Shown piece by piece: positions 26,961-35,324 of a stretch of DNA of 64,000 nt (positions are counted from its first letter, which is position 1; the number at the start of each line of letters is the position of its first letter). Where the stretch lies: positions 62,001-126,000 of the forward strand of contig NZ_AUTC01000199.1 in the NCBI RefSeq assembly GCF_001461695.1, given 5' to 3'. The stretch comes from Sinorhizobium fredii USDA 205 (lineage in GTDB: Bacteria; Pseudomonadota; Alphaproteobacteria; Rhizobiales; Rhizobiaceae). Position numbers and translations under genes: made by a program. Under the pieces are notes generated by a model. It did not search any database. It was not told the origin of the DNA and was given only the letters and a program-made list of their open reading frames with translations.

Positions 26961-27566
26961 GTGAACGATCTGACCGACATGACGCAGGCGGTCTCTCTTC
27001 TCGTGCGGGCGAGACGGATTCTGGTCATCGGCTGCTCGGGCGGCGGCAAGACCACATTGGCGCGGTGGCTCTCCACACGATTCGCGCTGCCTTTCGTCTC
27101 GATGGACCGAGAGTTTTTCTGGCTACCCGGTTGGGTTTCGAGGCCGCGTGCAGAACAAAGGGCAATGATCACGGCCAGGATCGACGAGCCGGAATGGATC
27201 ATGGACGGAACCAATTCATCGAGCTTCGACCTGAGACTGCCGCGCACAGAGATTGTCATTTGGGTCCGGATGCCGCGTCTGCTTTGCCTATCGGGAGCCT
27301 TACGCCGTTGGCTGCAATGGCGCGGACAAGCGCGGCCGGAAATGGCCGACGGCTGCCCCGAACGAGTGAACTGGGAGTTTGTGCGCTACATATGGACATT
27401 CGAACGCAGGTACGCGCCGATAATTGTCGCGGGCCTCAAGGAGCACTGCGTTCCCGTCTTGCAGATAAGAAGCCGGGCACAAATGCGACTTCTCCTCGAT
27501 TTTCTCGGCCGCAGTCCTAACTCGGATTTTGCAACCAACCACGTCGTCAAACATTCGGCCGAATAG
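26961..27566 (+). CDS. P-loop kinase/topology-modulation (FlaR-like) protein with an altered C-terminus
   Basis: About 201 residues. The Walker A motif GCSGGGKTTLARWLS lies near residues 25-39, then FVSMDREFFWLPGW and EWIMDGTNSSSFDLRL. This is the pattern of small adenylate/shikimate-kinase-like proteins annotated as DNA topology modulation FlaR-related; the real substrate is unknown. GTG 26961, preceded by GAGGTGG, is a better start than TTG 26931. The last residues, NSDFATNHVVKHSAE, are not kinase sequence. They match the start of the COQ10-like gene at 29,109 (ETNHVVKHSAEE), and the frame reaches them because the ancestral stop (CCTTAA in the second copy) has lost one T. The tail is therefore a by-product of the flanking duplication. 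Confidence 0.75.
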   Translation: MNDLTDMTQAVSLLVRARRILVIGCSGGGKTTLARWLSTRFALPFVSMDREFFWLPGWVSRPRAEQRAMITARIDEPEWIMDGTNSSSFDLRLPRTEIVIWVRMPRLLCLSGALRRWLQWRGQARPEMADGCPERVNWEFVRYIWTFERRYAPIIVAGLKEHCVPVLQIRSRAQMRLLLDFLGRSPNSDFATNHVVKHSAE

Positions 27567-27612
27567 ATGGTCGAGCTCGATGTCGAGCCCTGTCCGGAGT
27601 TTCTGTCCCATG
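27443..27612 (+). repeat. Left copy of the kinase/COQ10-like gene junction (degenerate duplicate)
   Basis: This segment matches 29022-29207. Shared blocks include GGCACAAATGC, ACCAACCACGTCGTCAA, TCGGCCGAA and TCCGGAGTT. Relative to the right copy it lacks the ten bases that carry the COQ10-like ATG, lacks five bases (TCGCC) further in, and has TAG in place of GAG. So the COQ10-like head here is dead, while the kinase part is intact. Confidence 0.8.
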
Positions 27613-27815
27613 CGACATTTGGCGCTACTTGAAACCGTGTCCGGCTTCTCCACCTTCTTGGGAGTGGTACGAATTTAAGAAGGTGGGAGCGCCAGGAGCG
27701 ACCCTGCTGGCCACAGATAATTCAACAGAGCATATCGCCCTGCTGTTCGTCCGCATTGACCGGCTTTGAAGGAGTCACCTGCCTTCCTCTTCGCTTCCAC
27801 TGAAGGGAGATGGAA

Positions 27816-29015
27816 ATGGCAAAGGTCGTTTGCGTCCTCTATGACGATCCGGTCGAGGGGTTTCCCAACGCCTATGCGCGGGATGGGCTGCCGAAGCTTG
27901 AGAGCTTCCCCGGCGGCCAGACGCTTCCCACACCGAAGGCTATTGATTTTCAGCCGGGTACGCTCCTCGGCAGCGTCTCCGGCGAGCTCGGCTTGAGGAC
28001 GTTCCTCGAAGGCCAGGGGCATAGCCTGGTGGTGACGTCGGACAAGGATGGTCCAGACAGCGTCTTCGAACGTGAGCTCGTCGACGCCGACATCGTGATA
28101 TCGCAACCTTTCTGGCCGGCCTACCTGACCGCCGAGCGGATCGCCAAGGCGAGCAAGCTGAAACTCGCGATCACCGCCGGCATCGGCTCGGACCATGTCG
28201 ATCTTCAGGCCGCGATAGACCGCGGCATGACGGTCGCCGAGGTGACCTACTGCAACTCGATCAGCGTGTCCGAACATGTGGTCATGATGATCCTCAGCCT
28301 GGCGCGGAATTATATCCCCTCCTACCAGTGGGTCGTGAAAGGCGGCTGGAACATCGCCGACTGCGTCGCACGCTCCTACGACATCGAGGGCATGGCGATC
28401 GGCACGGTTGGCGCCGGGCGGATCGGCAGCGCGGTGCTGCGCCGGCTGAAGCCGTTCGACGTCAAGCTGCACTACACCGATCGCCACCGCCTCCCTGAGG
28501 CAGTCGAGCAGGAGCTCGCCGTTACGTTCCACAAAACTGCGGCAGACATGGTGCCCGTCTGCGATGTCGTCACGATCAACGCGCCGCTCCATCCGGAGAC
28601 CGAAAACCTCTTTGACAATGCGGTGATTGCCAAAATGAAACGCGGCGCCTATCTGGTGAACACGGCGCGCGGCAAGATCTGCAATCGCGATGCCGTTGCG
28701 CGGGCGCTCGAGAGCGGTCAACTCGCCGGCTATGCCGGCGACGTATGGTTCCCGCAGCCGCCGCCCAAGGACCATCCGTGGAGGTCGATGCCCCATCACG
28801 GCATGACCCCGCATATTTCGGGTTCGTCGCTATCCGCCCAAGCGCGCTATGCGGCCGGCACGCGAGAGATTCTGGAATGCTGGTTCGAAGGCCGGCCGAT
28901 CCGCGAGGAATATCTGATCGTCGCAGGCGGCAAGCTCGCCGGCGCCGGTGCGCATTCTTATAGCGCGGGGGATGCGACCCGCGGGTCTGAGGAGGCGGCC
29001 CGTTTCAAGACCTAA
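27816..29015 (+). CDS. fdh: NAD-dependent formate dehydrogenase
   Basis: A 399-residue D-2-hydroxyacid-dehydrogenase-family enzyme that oxidises formate to CO2 with reduction of NAD+. It begins MAKVVCVLYDDPVEGFP and contains DADIVISQPFWPAYLT (formate-binding Ile/Asn region), TVAEVTYCNSISVSEH, the dinucleotide motif GTVGAGRIGSAVLRRL (about 195-210), NTARGK (Arg about 284), FPQPPPKDHPWR (Gln about 313) and MTPHISGSS (His about 332). The residue positions agree with the well-studied Pseudomonas enzyme. ATG 27816 has GGGAG at proper spacing; ATG 27810 does not. It is a single gene lying between two copies of a host gene junction, which implies acquisition by insertion. Confidence 0.95.
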   Translation: MAKVVCVLYDDPVEGFPNAYARDGLPKLESFPGGQTLPTPKAIDFQPGTLLGSVSGELGLRTFLEGQGHSLVVTSDKDGPDSVFERELVDADIVISQPFWPAYLTAERIAKASKLKLAITAGIGSDHVDLQAAIDRGMTVAEVTYCNSISVSEHVVMMILSLARNYIPSYQWVVKGGWNIADCVARSYDIEGMAIGTVGAGRIGSAVLRRLKPFDVKLHYTDRHRLPEAVEQELAVTFHKTAADMVPVCDVVTINAPLHPETENLFDNAVIAKMKRGAYLVNTARGKICNRDAVARALESGQLAGYAGDVWFPQPPPKDHPWRSMPHHGMTPHISGSSLSAQARYAAGTREILECWFEGRPIREEYLIVAGGKLAGAGAHSYSAGDATRGSEEAARFKT

Positions 29016-29021
29016 GCGGTG

Positions 29022-29207
29022 GCACTGTCGCTTCGGGTGGTTGCAATTATGAAGGCACAAATGCACCTGCTTCTTGATCTTCTCGCGTCGCGGCCTTAAC
29101 TCGAAATCATGCCGCATTTCGAAACCAACCACGTCGTCAAGCACTCGGCCGAAGAGATGTTCAACCTCGTCGCCGATGTCGAGCGCTATCCGGAGTTCTT
29201 GCCGCTT
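29022..29207 (+). repeat. Right copy of the kinase/COQ10-like gene junction
   Basis: The first part encodes, without a start, KAQMHLLLDLLASRP and a stop, a decayed copy of the kinase C-terminus (RAQMRLLLDFLGRSP in the left copy). The second part is the intact 5' end of the COQ10-like gene. With 27443-27612 it brackets the formate dehydrogenase gene. Confidence 0.8.
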
Positions 29208-29558
29208 TGCGAGGCGCTGAGCGTGCGCTCGCGCAAGGAACGCGACGGCAAGGTCTTGCTGCTTGCTGACATGACGGTCGGCTACAAGGCGATCCGCGAG
29301 ACGTTTACGACGCAGGTGCTGCTAAAGCCGGCCGAGCGGATGATCGACGTCAATTACATCGAGGGGCCGTTCAAGTATCTCGATAACGTCTGGCGGTTCG
29401 AGCCGGTTAGCGAGAACCAGTCGATTGTCCATTTCTACATCGACTACGAGTTCAAGAGCCGCATTCTGGGCGCCCTGATGGGCTCCATGTTCGATCGCGC
29501 TTTCCGCATGTTTTCAGAGGCCTTCGAGAAACGCGCTGACGTGATCTACGGTGCCTGA
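29109..29558 (+). CDS. Coenzyme Q-binding protein COQ10 / RatA family protein
   Basis: A 149-residue START-like (SRPBCC) lipid-binding protein. It shows HFETNHVVKHSAEEMFNLVADV, ERYPEFLPLCEAL, the central VGYKAIRETFTTQV and the C-terminal helix SMFDRAFRMFSEAFEKRAD. Family members bind ubiquinone and support respiration; the RatA name comes from an E. coli homologue reported to block ribosome association. In alphaproteobacteria the COQ10-like role is more likely. It normally follows lipA in rhizobia; here the kinase and formate dehydrogenase genes intervene. It overlaps the end of the convergent pncC gene by 13 bases. Confidence 0.9.
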   Translation: MPHFETNHVVKHSAEEMFNLVADVERYPEFLPLCEALSVRSRKERDGKVLLLADMTVGYKAIRETFTTQVLLKPAERMIDVNYIEGPFKYLDNVWRFEPVSENQSIVHFYIDYEFKSRILGALMGSMFDRAFRMFSEAFEKRADVIYGA

Positions 29559-30043
29559 GCGATCTCCCTGAGGAGATTGAGCGCCGTTGTCACCGTTGCC
29601 AGGCGCACCGCATCGCGACCGATATCGCCATAGCGCATCTCGCGGAGAAGAAGATTGCCCGACCGCCCCGCCGCAGCGAGGTGGACAAGCCCGACCGGCT
29701 TCTCGGCCGAGCCGCCGCTTGGCCCCGCAATGCCCGTCACCGCGACCGCGAGATCGGCACCGGAGCGGGAGATGGCGCCCCGCGCCATTTCCGCGGCCGT
29801 TTCGCGGGAGACCGCGCCGTGGGCCGCGAGCGTCGCGGCGTCAACGCCGAGCATCTCGATTTTCGCCTCGTTGGAATAGGTGACGAAGCCGCGGTCGACG
29901 ACGGAGGACGAGCCGGCAATTTCGGTCAGCGCAGCGGCGATCAAGCCGCCGGTGCAGGATTCGGCCGTAGCGATTTTCAGCCCGCGCGCGGTGAAGTCGG
30001 CAATGATGGCGCGCGCCGTCGCTTCGATGTCGGCCGGCCACAT
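29546..30043 (-). CDS. pncC: CinA C-terminal-type nicotinamide-nucleotide amidohydrolase
   Basis: A 165-residue protein consisting only of the CinA C-terminal domain, which deamidates nicotinamide mononucleotide in the NAD salvage cycle. It has LKIATAESCTGGLIAAALTE (active-site Ser/Cys region), SSSVVDRGFVTYSNEAK, SRETAAEMARGA and VTGIAGPSGGSAEKPVGLV. The CinA N-terminal MoaB-like domain is absent, as in E. coli YgaD/PncC. Its ATG overlaps the stop of ispDF (TGATG), so they form a two-gene operon. Confidence 0.93.
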   Translation of the reverse strand: MWPADIEATARAIIADFTARGLKIATAESCTGGLIAAALTEIAGSSSVVDRGFVTYSNEAKIEMLGVDAATLAAHGAVSRETAAEMARGAISRSGADLAVAVTGIAGPSGGSAEKPVGLVHLAAAGRSGNLLLREMRYGDIGRDAVRLATVTTALNLLREIAQAP

Positions 30044-31257
30044 CAGGCCTTGGTCCCCGGCCCATAGACGACCGTTGCCGTGGCGATTGCCGCGATGCCT
30101 TCCCTGCGCCCGACGAAGCCGAGCGTCTCGTTGGTCGTCGCCTTGACCGAGCAGCGGTCGAGCGCAATGTCGAGCATGGCGGCGAGGCTCTCGCGCATCT
30201 GCTGGCGATGCGGGCCGACCTTAGGCGCTTCCGCGATCAGCGAAATGTCCGCGTTGGTGATGATGCCGCCGTGCTCGCGCACGATTCGTGCGGCATGCTC
30301 CAGGAAGATGCGCGAGGGTGCGCCCTTCCATTGCGGATCGGAAGGCGGGAAATGGTCGCCGATGTCGCCGGCGCCGCAGGTGGCGAGCAGCGCGTCGGTC
30401 AAGGCATGCAAGGCGACGTCCGCGTCGGAATGGCCGGAGAGCTTGCGGTCATGCGGTATGAAAACGCCGCAAAGCGTGACGCCGTCGCCCTCGACGAGCT
30501 GGTGCACGTCATAGCCGTTGCCGGTGCGCACATCCGGGATTGCGTGGTGGGTCAGCCTTTCATCGGCCATCGATATGTCTCTCTGAAGGGTGAGCTTGAC
30601 GTTGTCCGGCGACCCTTCGACGAGCACGACCGGGATGCCCGCCCATTCGGCGATGGATGCGTCGTCGGTAAAGTCGCTCCGGCCGCTGGCACTTGCTGCC
30701 CGATGGGCGGAAAGGATTGACTCGAGGCGGAAACATTGCGGCGTCTGGGCGGCATAGAGGCCGGTCCTGGGCACCGTCTCCTCGACGAGGCGGCCGTCTG
30801 CCGCCCGTTTCAGCGTGTCGGCGACGGCGATTGCCGGCAGCACCGCCTCGGCCCCGCCTTCGAGCGCCGTGCGGCAACGGTCGAGCAGGGCATGGTCGAT
30901 GAACGGGCGCACGGCGTCCTGGATCATCGCGTGCCGCGCGCCGGTATTGGCGAGCGCTTCAAGACCGGCAAGAACCGAGAGCTGCCGCGTCGCACCGCCG
31001 TGAACCACCGACACCGCGATCGGGCAGGACATCCGCCCGATCGCCGCGGCGAGAAGCGCCTCATCGTCCGGATGGATGACGACGACGACCGGTCCGATGC
31101 TCGGCCATGTCGCGAAAACGTCAAGTGTATGGGCGATAACGGGGCGATCGCCGATCGTGCGGTACTGCTTCGGGCCTTCTGCCGATTGGCCGGCGCGCTC
31201 GCCGCGGCCGGCCGCGACGACGACGACGCCACAGGAGAACTGTTCTTTCGGTTGCAT
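30043..31257 (-). CDS. ispDF: Bifunctional IspD/IspF enzyme of the MEP isoprenoid pathway
   Basis: A 404-residue fusion. The N-terminal half is MEP cytidylyltransferase (VVVVAAGRGERAG, EGPKQYRTIG, MIQDAVRPFID). The C-terminal half is 2-C-methyl-D-erythritol 2,4-cyclodiphosphate synthase (GNGYDVHQL, LSGHSDADVALHALTDALL, DISLIAEAPKVGPH). It carries out two non-consecutive steps of isopentenyl diphosphate synthesis. The IspDF fusion is typical of alphaproteobacteria. ATG 31257 (MQPKEQFSCG) is chosen; an in-frame extension to 31347 is possible but lacks family similarity. It is divergent from dusB. Confidence 0.96.
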   Translation of the reverse strand: MQPKEQFSCGVVVVAAGRGERAGQSAEGPKQYRTIGDRPVIAHTLDVFATWPSIGPVVVVIHPDDEALLAAAIGRMSCPIAVSVVHGGATRQLSVLAGLEALANTGARHAMIQDAVRPFIDHALLDRCRTALEGGAEAVLPAIAVADTLKRAADGRLVEETVPRTGLYAAQTPQCFRLESILSAHRAASASGRSDFTDDASIAEWAGIPVVLVEGSPDNVKLTLQRDISMADERLTHHAIPDVRTGNGYDVHQLVEGDGVTLCGVFIPHDRKLSGHSDADVALHALTDALLATCGAGDIGDHFPPSDPQWKGAPSRIFLEHAARIVREHGGIITNADISLIAEAPKVGPHRQQMRESLAAMLDIALDRCSVKATTNETLGFVGRREGIAAIATATVVYGPGTKA

Positions 31258-31486
31258 TTTCTGTATGGGGTCCCGCAATTCGCCAATCTCCGCCGTCATG
31301 TACCGCGAAGGTTCCGTCATTGCCAGCCATCTGTGCATATCGCCCAAAAGCCTGCAACGGTAGGGGGCGATCGACCTGCATGGAAAGGATTTGAAGCGTG
31401 CCGACGCGCTTCAAGGAATTTTGTCCGGCGCGCGGAAATCGCTTGGCAAGCCGAACAACAATGTCTAAAAATAGTGCATCATAATT

Positions 31487-32515
31487 ATGTGCCTGAAAGA
31501 TATGCATTTGCCACCATCGGCCCTGTCATCGTCTCTCCGGATCGGGAATATTAAAATCCGCAATCGGGTGGCGCTCGCGCCGATGTCCGGTGTGACCGAT
31601 TTGCCTTTCCGCATGCTCGCCTGGCGCTTCGGCGCCGGATTTGTCGTGACGGAAATGGTCGCCAGTCGCGAACTGGTCGGCAATGCCGCCGAATCCTGGG
31701 CGCGGCTAAGGAATTCCGGGATCGATCCCCACATCGTGCAGCTTGCTGGGCGAGAGGCCCACTGGATGGCGGAGGCGGCGAAAATCGTCGAGGCCAATGG
31801 CGCCGACATCGTCGACATCAACATGGGCTGCCCGGCAAAGAAGGTCACCGGCGGCTATTCCGGCTCGGCGCTGATGCGCGACCCGGATCATGCTCTCTCG
31901 CTGATCGAGGCGACGGTCAAGGCCGTCCGCGTCCCGGTGACGCTGAAGATGCGGTTGGGCTGGGACGAGAATTCCATCAATGCGCCGCTGATCGCGCGCC
32001 GGGCCGAGGAAGCGGGTGTGCAGGCGATCACCATTCACGGCCGAACCCGTATGCAATTCTATACGGGAAAGGCGGATTGGGATGCGATCCGCGCGGTTCG
32101 CGACGTGATTTCCATTCCACTGATCGCCAACGGCGACGTCGACACGATAACCGATGCCGTGGAAATCCTGCGTCGCTCGGGTGCCGACGCCGTCATGGTG
32201 GGCCGCTCGTGCCAGGGTCGGCCGTGGCATGCGGGCGTGCTGGCCGGTGCCGCAGATGGACCGGATGCAGCGGAAATCGCAGCCATATTCGTCGAACACT
32301 ACGCGATGATGCTCGACTTCTACGGCTCGGAGATCGGTCTTCGCCATGCCCGCAAGCATGTCGGCTGGTATCTCGAGCGCTTCGCGCCGGGCCTGCCCGC
32401 CGCGCAAAAGGCAGAGATCCTGATGTCAAAGGACATGGAACTTGTGAGCGATCGGGTCGCGGCCGCGATTGCTTGCTCCGGCGTGGAGCCGATGAGGGGG
32501 GAGATAGCGGCATGA
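31487..32515 (+). CDS. dusB: tRNA-dihydrouridine synthase B (NifR3)
   Basis: A 342-residue FMN-dependent TIM-barrel enzyme that reduces uridine to dihydrouridine in tRNA D-loops. It has ALAPMSGVTDLPFRML, the catalytic Cys in DINMGCPAKKVTGGYSGSALM (about residue 117), TLKMRLGWDE, ITIHGRTRMQFYTGKADW, LIANGDVDT and MVGRSCQGRPW. In rhizobia this gene (nifR3/ORF1) heads the ntrBC operon. The start is ATG 31487 or 31502. A perfect CATAATTATG palindrome at 31480-31489 overlaps the first start, which hints that the second may be used. Its stop overlaps the ntrB ATG. Confidence 0.95.
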   Translation: MCLKDMHLPPSALSSSLRIGNIKIRNRVALAPMSGVTDLPFRMLAWRFGAGFVVTEMVASRELVGNAAESWARLRNSGIDPHIVQLAGREAHWMAEAAKIVEANGADIVDINMGCPAKKVTGGYSGSALMRDPDHALSLIEATVKAVRVPVTLKMRLGWDENSINAPLIARRAEEAGVQAITIHGRTRMQFYTGKADWDAIRAVRDVISIPLIANGDVDTITDAVEILRRSGADAVMVGRSCQGRPWHAGVLAGAADGPDAAEIAAIFVEHYAMMLDFYGSEIGLRHARKHVGWYLERFAPGLPAAQKAEILMSKDMELVSDRVAAAIACSGVEPMRGEIAA

Positions 32516-33666
32516 CCGAAAAGGCAATGGCCCCGGAATCGGCGGAAGCCGCAAACGACCTGTCGATGGCTGTACTGAACGCCATACAGAACCCGGTCAT
32601 TCTCGTCGACGAGAACGGCCATGTGGCCTTCGCGAATTGGGAGGCGGAGTCGTTCTTCGGGGCGAGCGCCAACCATCTGGCCCGTCACGATATCAGCGCC
32701 TTCATTCCCTTCGGCAGCCCGCTCCTGACGCTCATCGAACAGGTGCGCGAGCGGCGCGCGCCGGTCAACGAATACCGGGTCGATCTGAGCTCGCCGCGCC
32801 TTGGCGCCGACAAGCTTGTCGACCTCTACGTGGCGCCGGTGCTGTCGCAGCCGGGATCCGTGGTGATCGTCTTTCAGGAACGCTCGATGGCCGACAAGAT
32901 CGACCGGCAGCTCACCCATCGCGCCGCCGCGCGCTCGGTGACGGGGCTCGCCTCGATGCTCGCCCACGAGATCAAGAACCCGCTATCCGGCATAAGGGGC
33001 GCGGCGCAGCTGCTCGAAACCTCGGCCAATGACGAGGATCGGGCGCTGACGCGGCTGATCTGCGACGAGACCGACCGCATCGTCTCACTCGTCGATCGCA
33101 TGGAGGTGTTTTCGGACGAGCGGCCGGTTGACCGCGTGCCGCTCAACATCCATTCCGTCCTCGACCACGTGAAGGCGGTCGCCAAGGCGGGCTTTGCCCG
33201 CAACATCAAGATCTCCGAAAACTATGACCCCTCGCTTCCGTCGGTCTACGCCAACCGCGACCAGCTCGTCCAGGTATTCCTCAACCTGGTCAAGAACGCC
33301 GCCGAGGCGATCGGCGATCGGCCCGAAGGCGAGATCATGCTGACGACCGCCTACCGCCCGGGCATCCGGCTCTCGGTGGCGGGAACGCGCGAAAAGATCT
33401 CGCTTCCGCTGGAATTCTGCGTCCACGACAACGGGCCGGGCGTGCCCTCCGACCTGCTGCCGCATCTCTTCGACCCGTTCATCACGACGAAAACGAATGG
33501 CTCGGGCCTTGGGCTGGCGCTGGTGGCCAAGATCATTGGTGGCCATGGCGGCATCGTCGAGTGCGACAGCCAGCACAGCCGCACGACCTTTCGCGTTCTG
33601 ATGCCGGCCTCCAAGGGACGGGCGGCAGACGACGTAACTCCGATGACAAAAGGAACCAATGCATGA
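32512..33666 (+). CDS. ntrB: Nitrogen regulation histidine kinase NtrB (GlnL)
   Basis: A 384-residue cytoplasmic two-component kinase/phosphatase that controls NtrC phosphorylation in response to PII. A PAS domain occupies about residues 20-130 (AIQNPVILVDENGHVAFANW). The phosphoacceptor His is in MLAHEIKNPLSGIRGAAQLL (about 152). The ATPase domain has NLVKNAAEAIG (N box), VHDNGPGVP (G1) and GSGLGLALVAKI (G2). There is no membrane segment. The ATG at 32512 overlaps the dusB stop, and its own stop overlaps the ntrC ATG, so all three are translationally coupled. Confidence 0.96.
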   Translation: MTEKAMAPESAEAANDLSMAVLNAIQNPVILVDENGHVAFANWEAESFFGASANHLARHDISAFIPFGSPLLTLIEQVRERRAPVNEYRVDLSSPRLGADKLVDLYVAPVLSQPGSVVIVFQERSMADKIDRQLTHRAAARSVTGLASMLAHEIKNPLSGIRGAAQLLETSANDEDRALTRLICDETDRIVSLVDRMEVFSDERPVDRVPLNIHSVLDHVKAVAKAGFARNIKISENYDPSLPSVYANRDQLVQVFLNLVKNAAEAIGDRPEGEIMLTTAYRPGIRLSVAGTREKISLPLEFCVHDNGPGVPSDLLPHLFDPFITTKTNGSGLGLALVAKIIGGHGGIVECDSQHSRTTFRVLMPASKGRAADDVTPMTKGTNA

Positions 33667-35117
33667 CCGGCGCCACGATCCTTGTCGCGGATGACGACGC
33701 AGCCATTCGCACCGTGCTCAACCAGGCCCTGAGTCGTGCCGGATACGATGTGCGCATCACATCGAATGCCGCGACTCTCTGGCGCTGGATCGCTGCCGGC
33801 GACGGCGACCTGGTCGTGACCGATGTCGTAATGCCGGACGAGAATGCCTTCGATCTCCTGCCGCGGATCAAGAAGGCCCGACCAGACCTGCCGGTCCTGG
33901 TGATGAGCGCGCAGAACACCTTCATGACCGCCATCAAGGCTTCGGAGAAGGGCGCCTACGATTACCTGCCGAAGCCCTTCGACCTGACCGAGCTGATCGG
34001 CATCATCGGACGGGCGCTCGCCGAGCCGAAACGCCGGCCCTCCAAGCTGGACGACGATTCGCAGGACGGCATGCCGCTGGTCGGCCGCTCCGCCGCCATG
34101 CAGGAAATCTACCGCGTGCTGGCCCGGCTGATGCAGACCGACCTGACGCTGATGATCACCGGCGAATCGGGAACCGGCAAGGAACTGGTCGCCCGCGCCC
34201 TGCATGACTACGGCAAACGCCGAAACGGTCCATTCGTCGCTATCAACATGGCGGCGATCCCCCGCGACCTCATCGAATCGGAGTTGTTCGGTCATGAGAA
34301 GGGGGCGTTCACCGGCGCCCAGACGCGCTCCACCGGCCGCTTTGAGCAGGCCGAGGGCGGAACGCTCTTTCTCGACGAAATCGGCGATATGCCGATGGAT
34401 GCACAGACGCGCCTCCTGCGCGTCCTGCAGCAGGGCGAATATACGACTGTCGGCGGCCGCACGCCGATCCGCTCTGACGTGCGCATCGTCGCGGCGACGA
34501 ACAAGGACCTGAAACAGTCGATCAACCAGGGTCTTTTCCGCGAGGACCTTTACTATCGCCTGAACGTCGTGCCGCTGCGCCTGCCGCCGCTCCGCGACCG
34601 TGCCGAGGATATTCCCGATCTCGTTCGGCATTTCGTCCAGCAGGCCGAAAAGGAGGGGCTCGACGTCAAGCGCTTCGACCAGGAGGCGCTGGAACTGATG
34701 AAGGCCCATCCCTGGCCCGGAAATGTTCGCGAACTCGAGAACCTCGTACGCCGCCTGACCGCACTTTATCCACAGGATGTGATCACCCGCGAGATCATCG
34801 AGAACGAACTGCGTTCGGAGGTGCCGGACAGCCCGATCGACAAGGCCGCGGCGCGTCCAGGCTCGATGTCGATTTCCCAGGCGGTCGAAGAGAACATGCG
34901 GCAGTATTTCGCAAGCTTCGGCGAAGCGCTGCCGCCGACGGGCCTCTATGACCGCGTGCTTGCGGAAATGGAGTATCCGTTGATTCTCGCGGCGCTGACG
35001 GCGACGCGCGGCAACCAGATCAAGGCTGCCGATCTCCTCGGGCTCAACCGCAATACGCTCCGCAAGAAGATCCGGGAGTTGGGCGTCTCGGTCTATCGGA
35101 GCTCACGCACCGCTTGA
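33663..35117 (+). CDS. ntrC: Nitrogen regulation response regulator NtrC (GlnG)
   Basis: A 484-residue sigma-54 activator for nitrogen-limitation genes. The receiver domain has DDDAAIRTVL and the phosphoacceptor Asp in VVTDVVMPDENAF (about 53). The AAA+ domain has ESGTGKELVARALH (Walker A, about 167), EKGAFTGAQTRS (the sigma-54 contact motif, about 215) and GGTLFLDEIGDM (Walker B). The Fis-type helix-turn-helix is at the C-terminus (RGNQIKAADLLGLNRNTLRK). The key residues needed for sigma-54 activation are present, unlike in the ntrX product downstream. Confidence 0.97.
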   Translation: MTGATILVADDDAAIRTVLNQALSRAGYDVRITSNAATLWRWIAAGDGDLVVTDVVMPDENAFDLLPRIKKARPDLPVLVMSAQNTFMTAIKASEKGAYDYLPKPFDLTELIGIIGRALAEPKRRPSKLDDDSQDGMPLVGRSAAMQEIYRVLARLMQTDLTLMITGESGTGKELVARALHDYGKRRNGPFVAINMAAIPRDLIESELFGHEKGAFTGAQTRSTGRFEQAEGGTLFLDEIGDMPMDAQTRLLRVLQQGEYTTVGGRTPIRSDVRIVAATNKDLKQSINQGLFREDLYYRLNVVPLRLPPLRDRAEDIPDLVRHFVQQAEKEGLDVKRFDQEALELMKAHPWPGNVRELENLVRRLTALYPQDVITREIIENELRSEVPDSPIDKAAARPGSMSISQAVEENMRQYFASFGEALPPTGLYDRVLAEMEYPLILAALTATRGNQIKAADLLGLNRNTLRKKIRELGVSVYRSSRTA

Positions 35118-35142
35118 CTGCTTTGCAACACCGTTGCATTTT
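35113..35142 (+). promoter_or_regulatory. Candidate ntrY promoter with an internal inverted repeat
   Basis: CTTGAC at 35113-35118 overlaps the ntrC stop, and 17 bases later GCATTT occupies the -10 position. Between them lies TGCAAC-ACC-GTTGCA (35124-35138), a perfect six-base inverted repeat placed where a repressor or autoregulator could act. The rest of the 207-bp ntrC-ntrY gap shows no gene. Confidence 0.35.
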
Positions 35143-35324
35143 CGCCACAATGCGTTGCTTGAAGGGCTCATAGGGCGGTCGATTCGATCTGCACCTGGGC
35201 AAGGCGGCTCGCGTGACGCGGTGAATGCCGGCGTCCGTCCGGCCGGCACGTTCAAGATCTTGGTCCGGAATTGCAGGCGGGTGCCGGTGTCTTCGGGGCG
35301 CCGGTTTTGGGGGAAGCTTTTTTC

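Noticed and set aside
27613..27800. Transposase or integrase remnant beside the formate dehydrogenase gene.
   Set aside because: No recombinase motif, terminal inverted repeat or short target duplication was seen in any frame between the repeats and fdh.
31470..31500. NtrC-type binding site before dusB.
   Set aside because: The CATAATTATG palindrome does not resemble the TGCACC-N5-GGTGCA consensus, and it overlaps a possible start codon.
35118..35324. Small genes in the ntrC-ntrY gap.
   Set aside because: Open frames there lack ribosome sites and are Arg/Gly-rich shadows.
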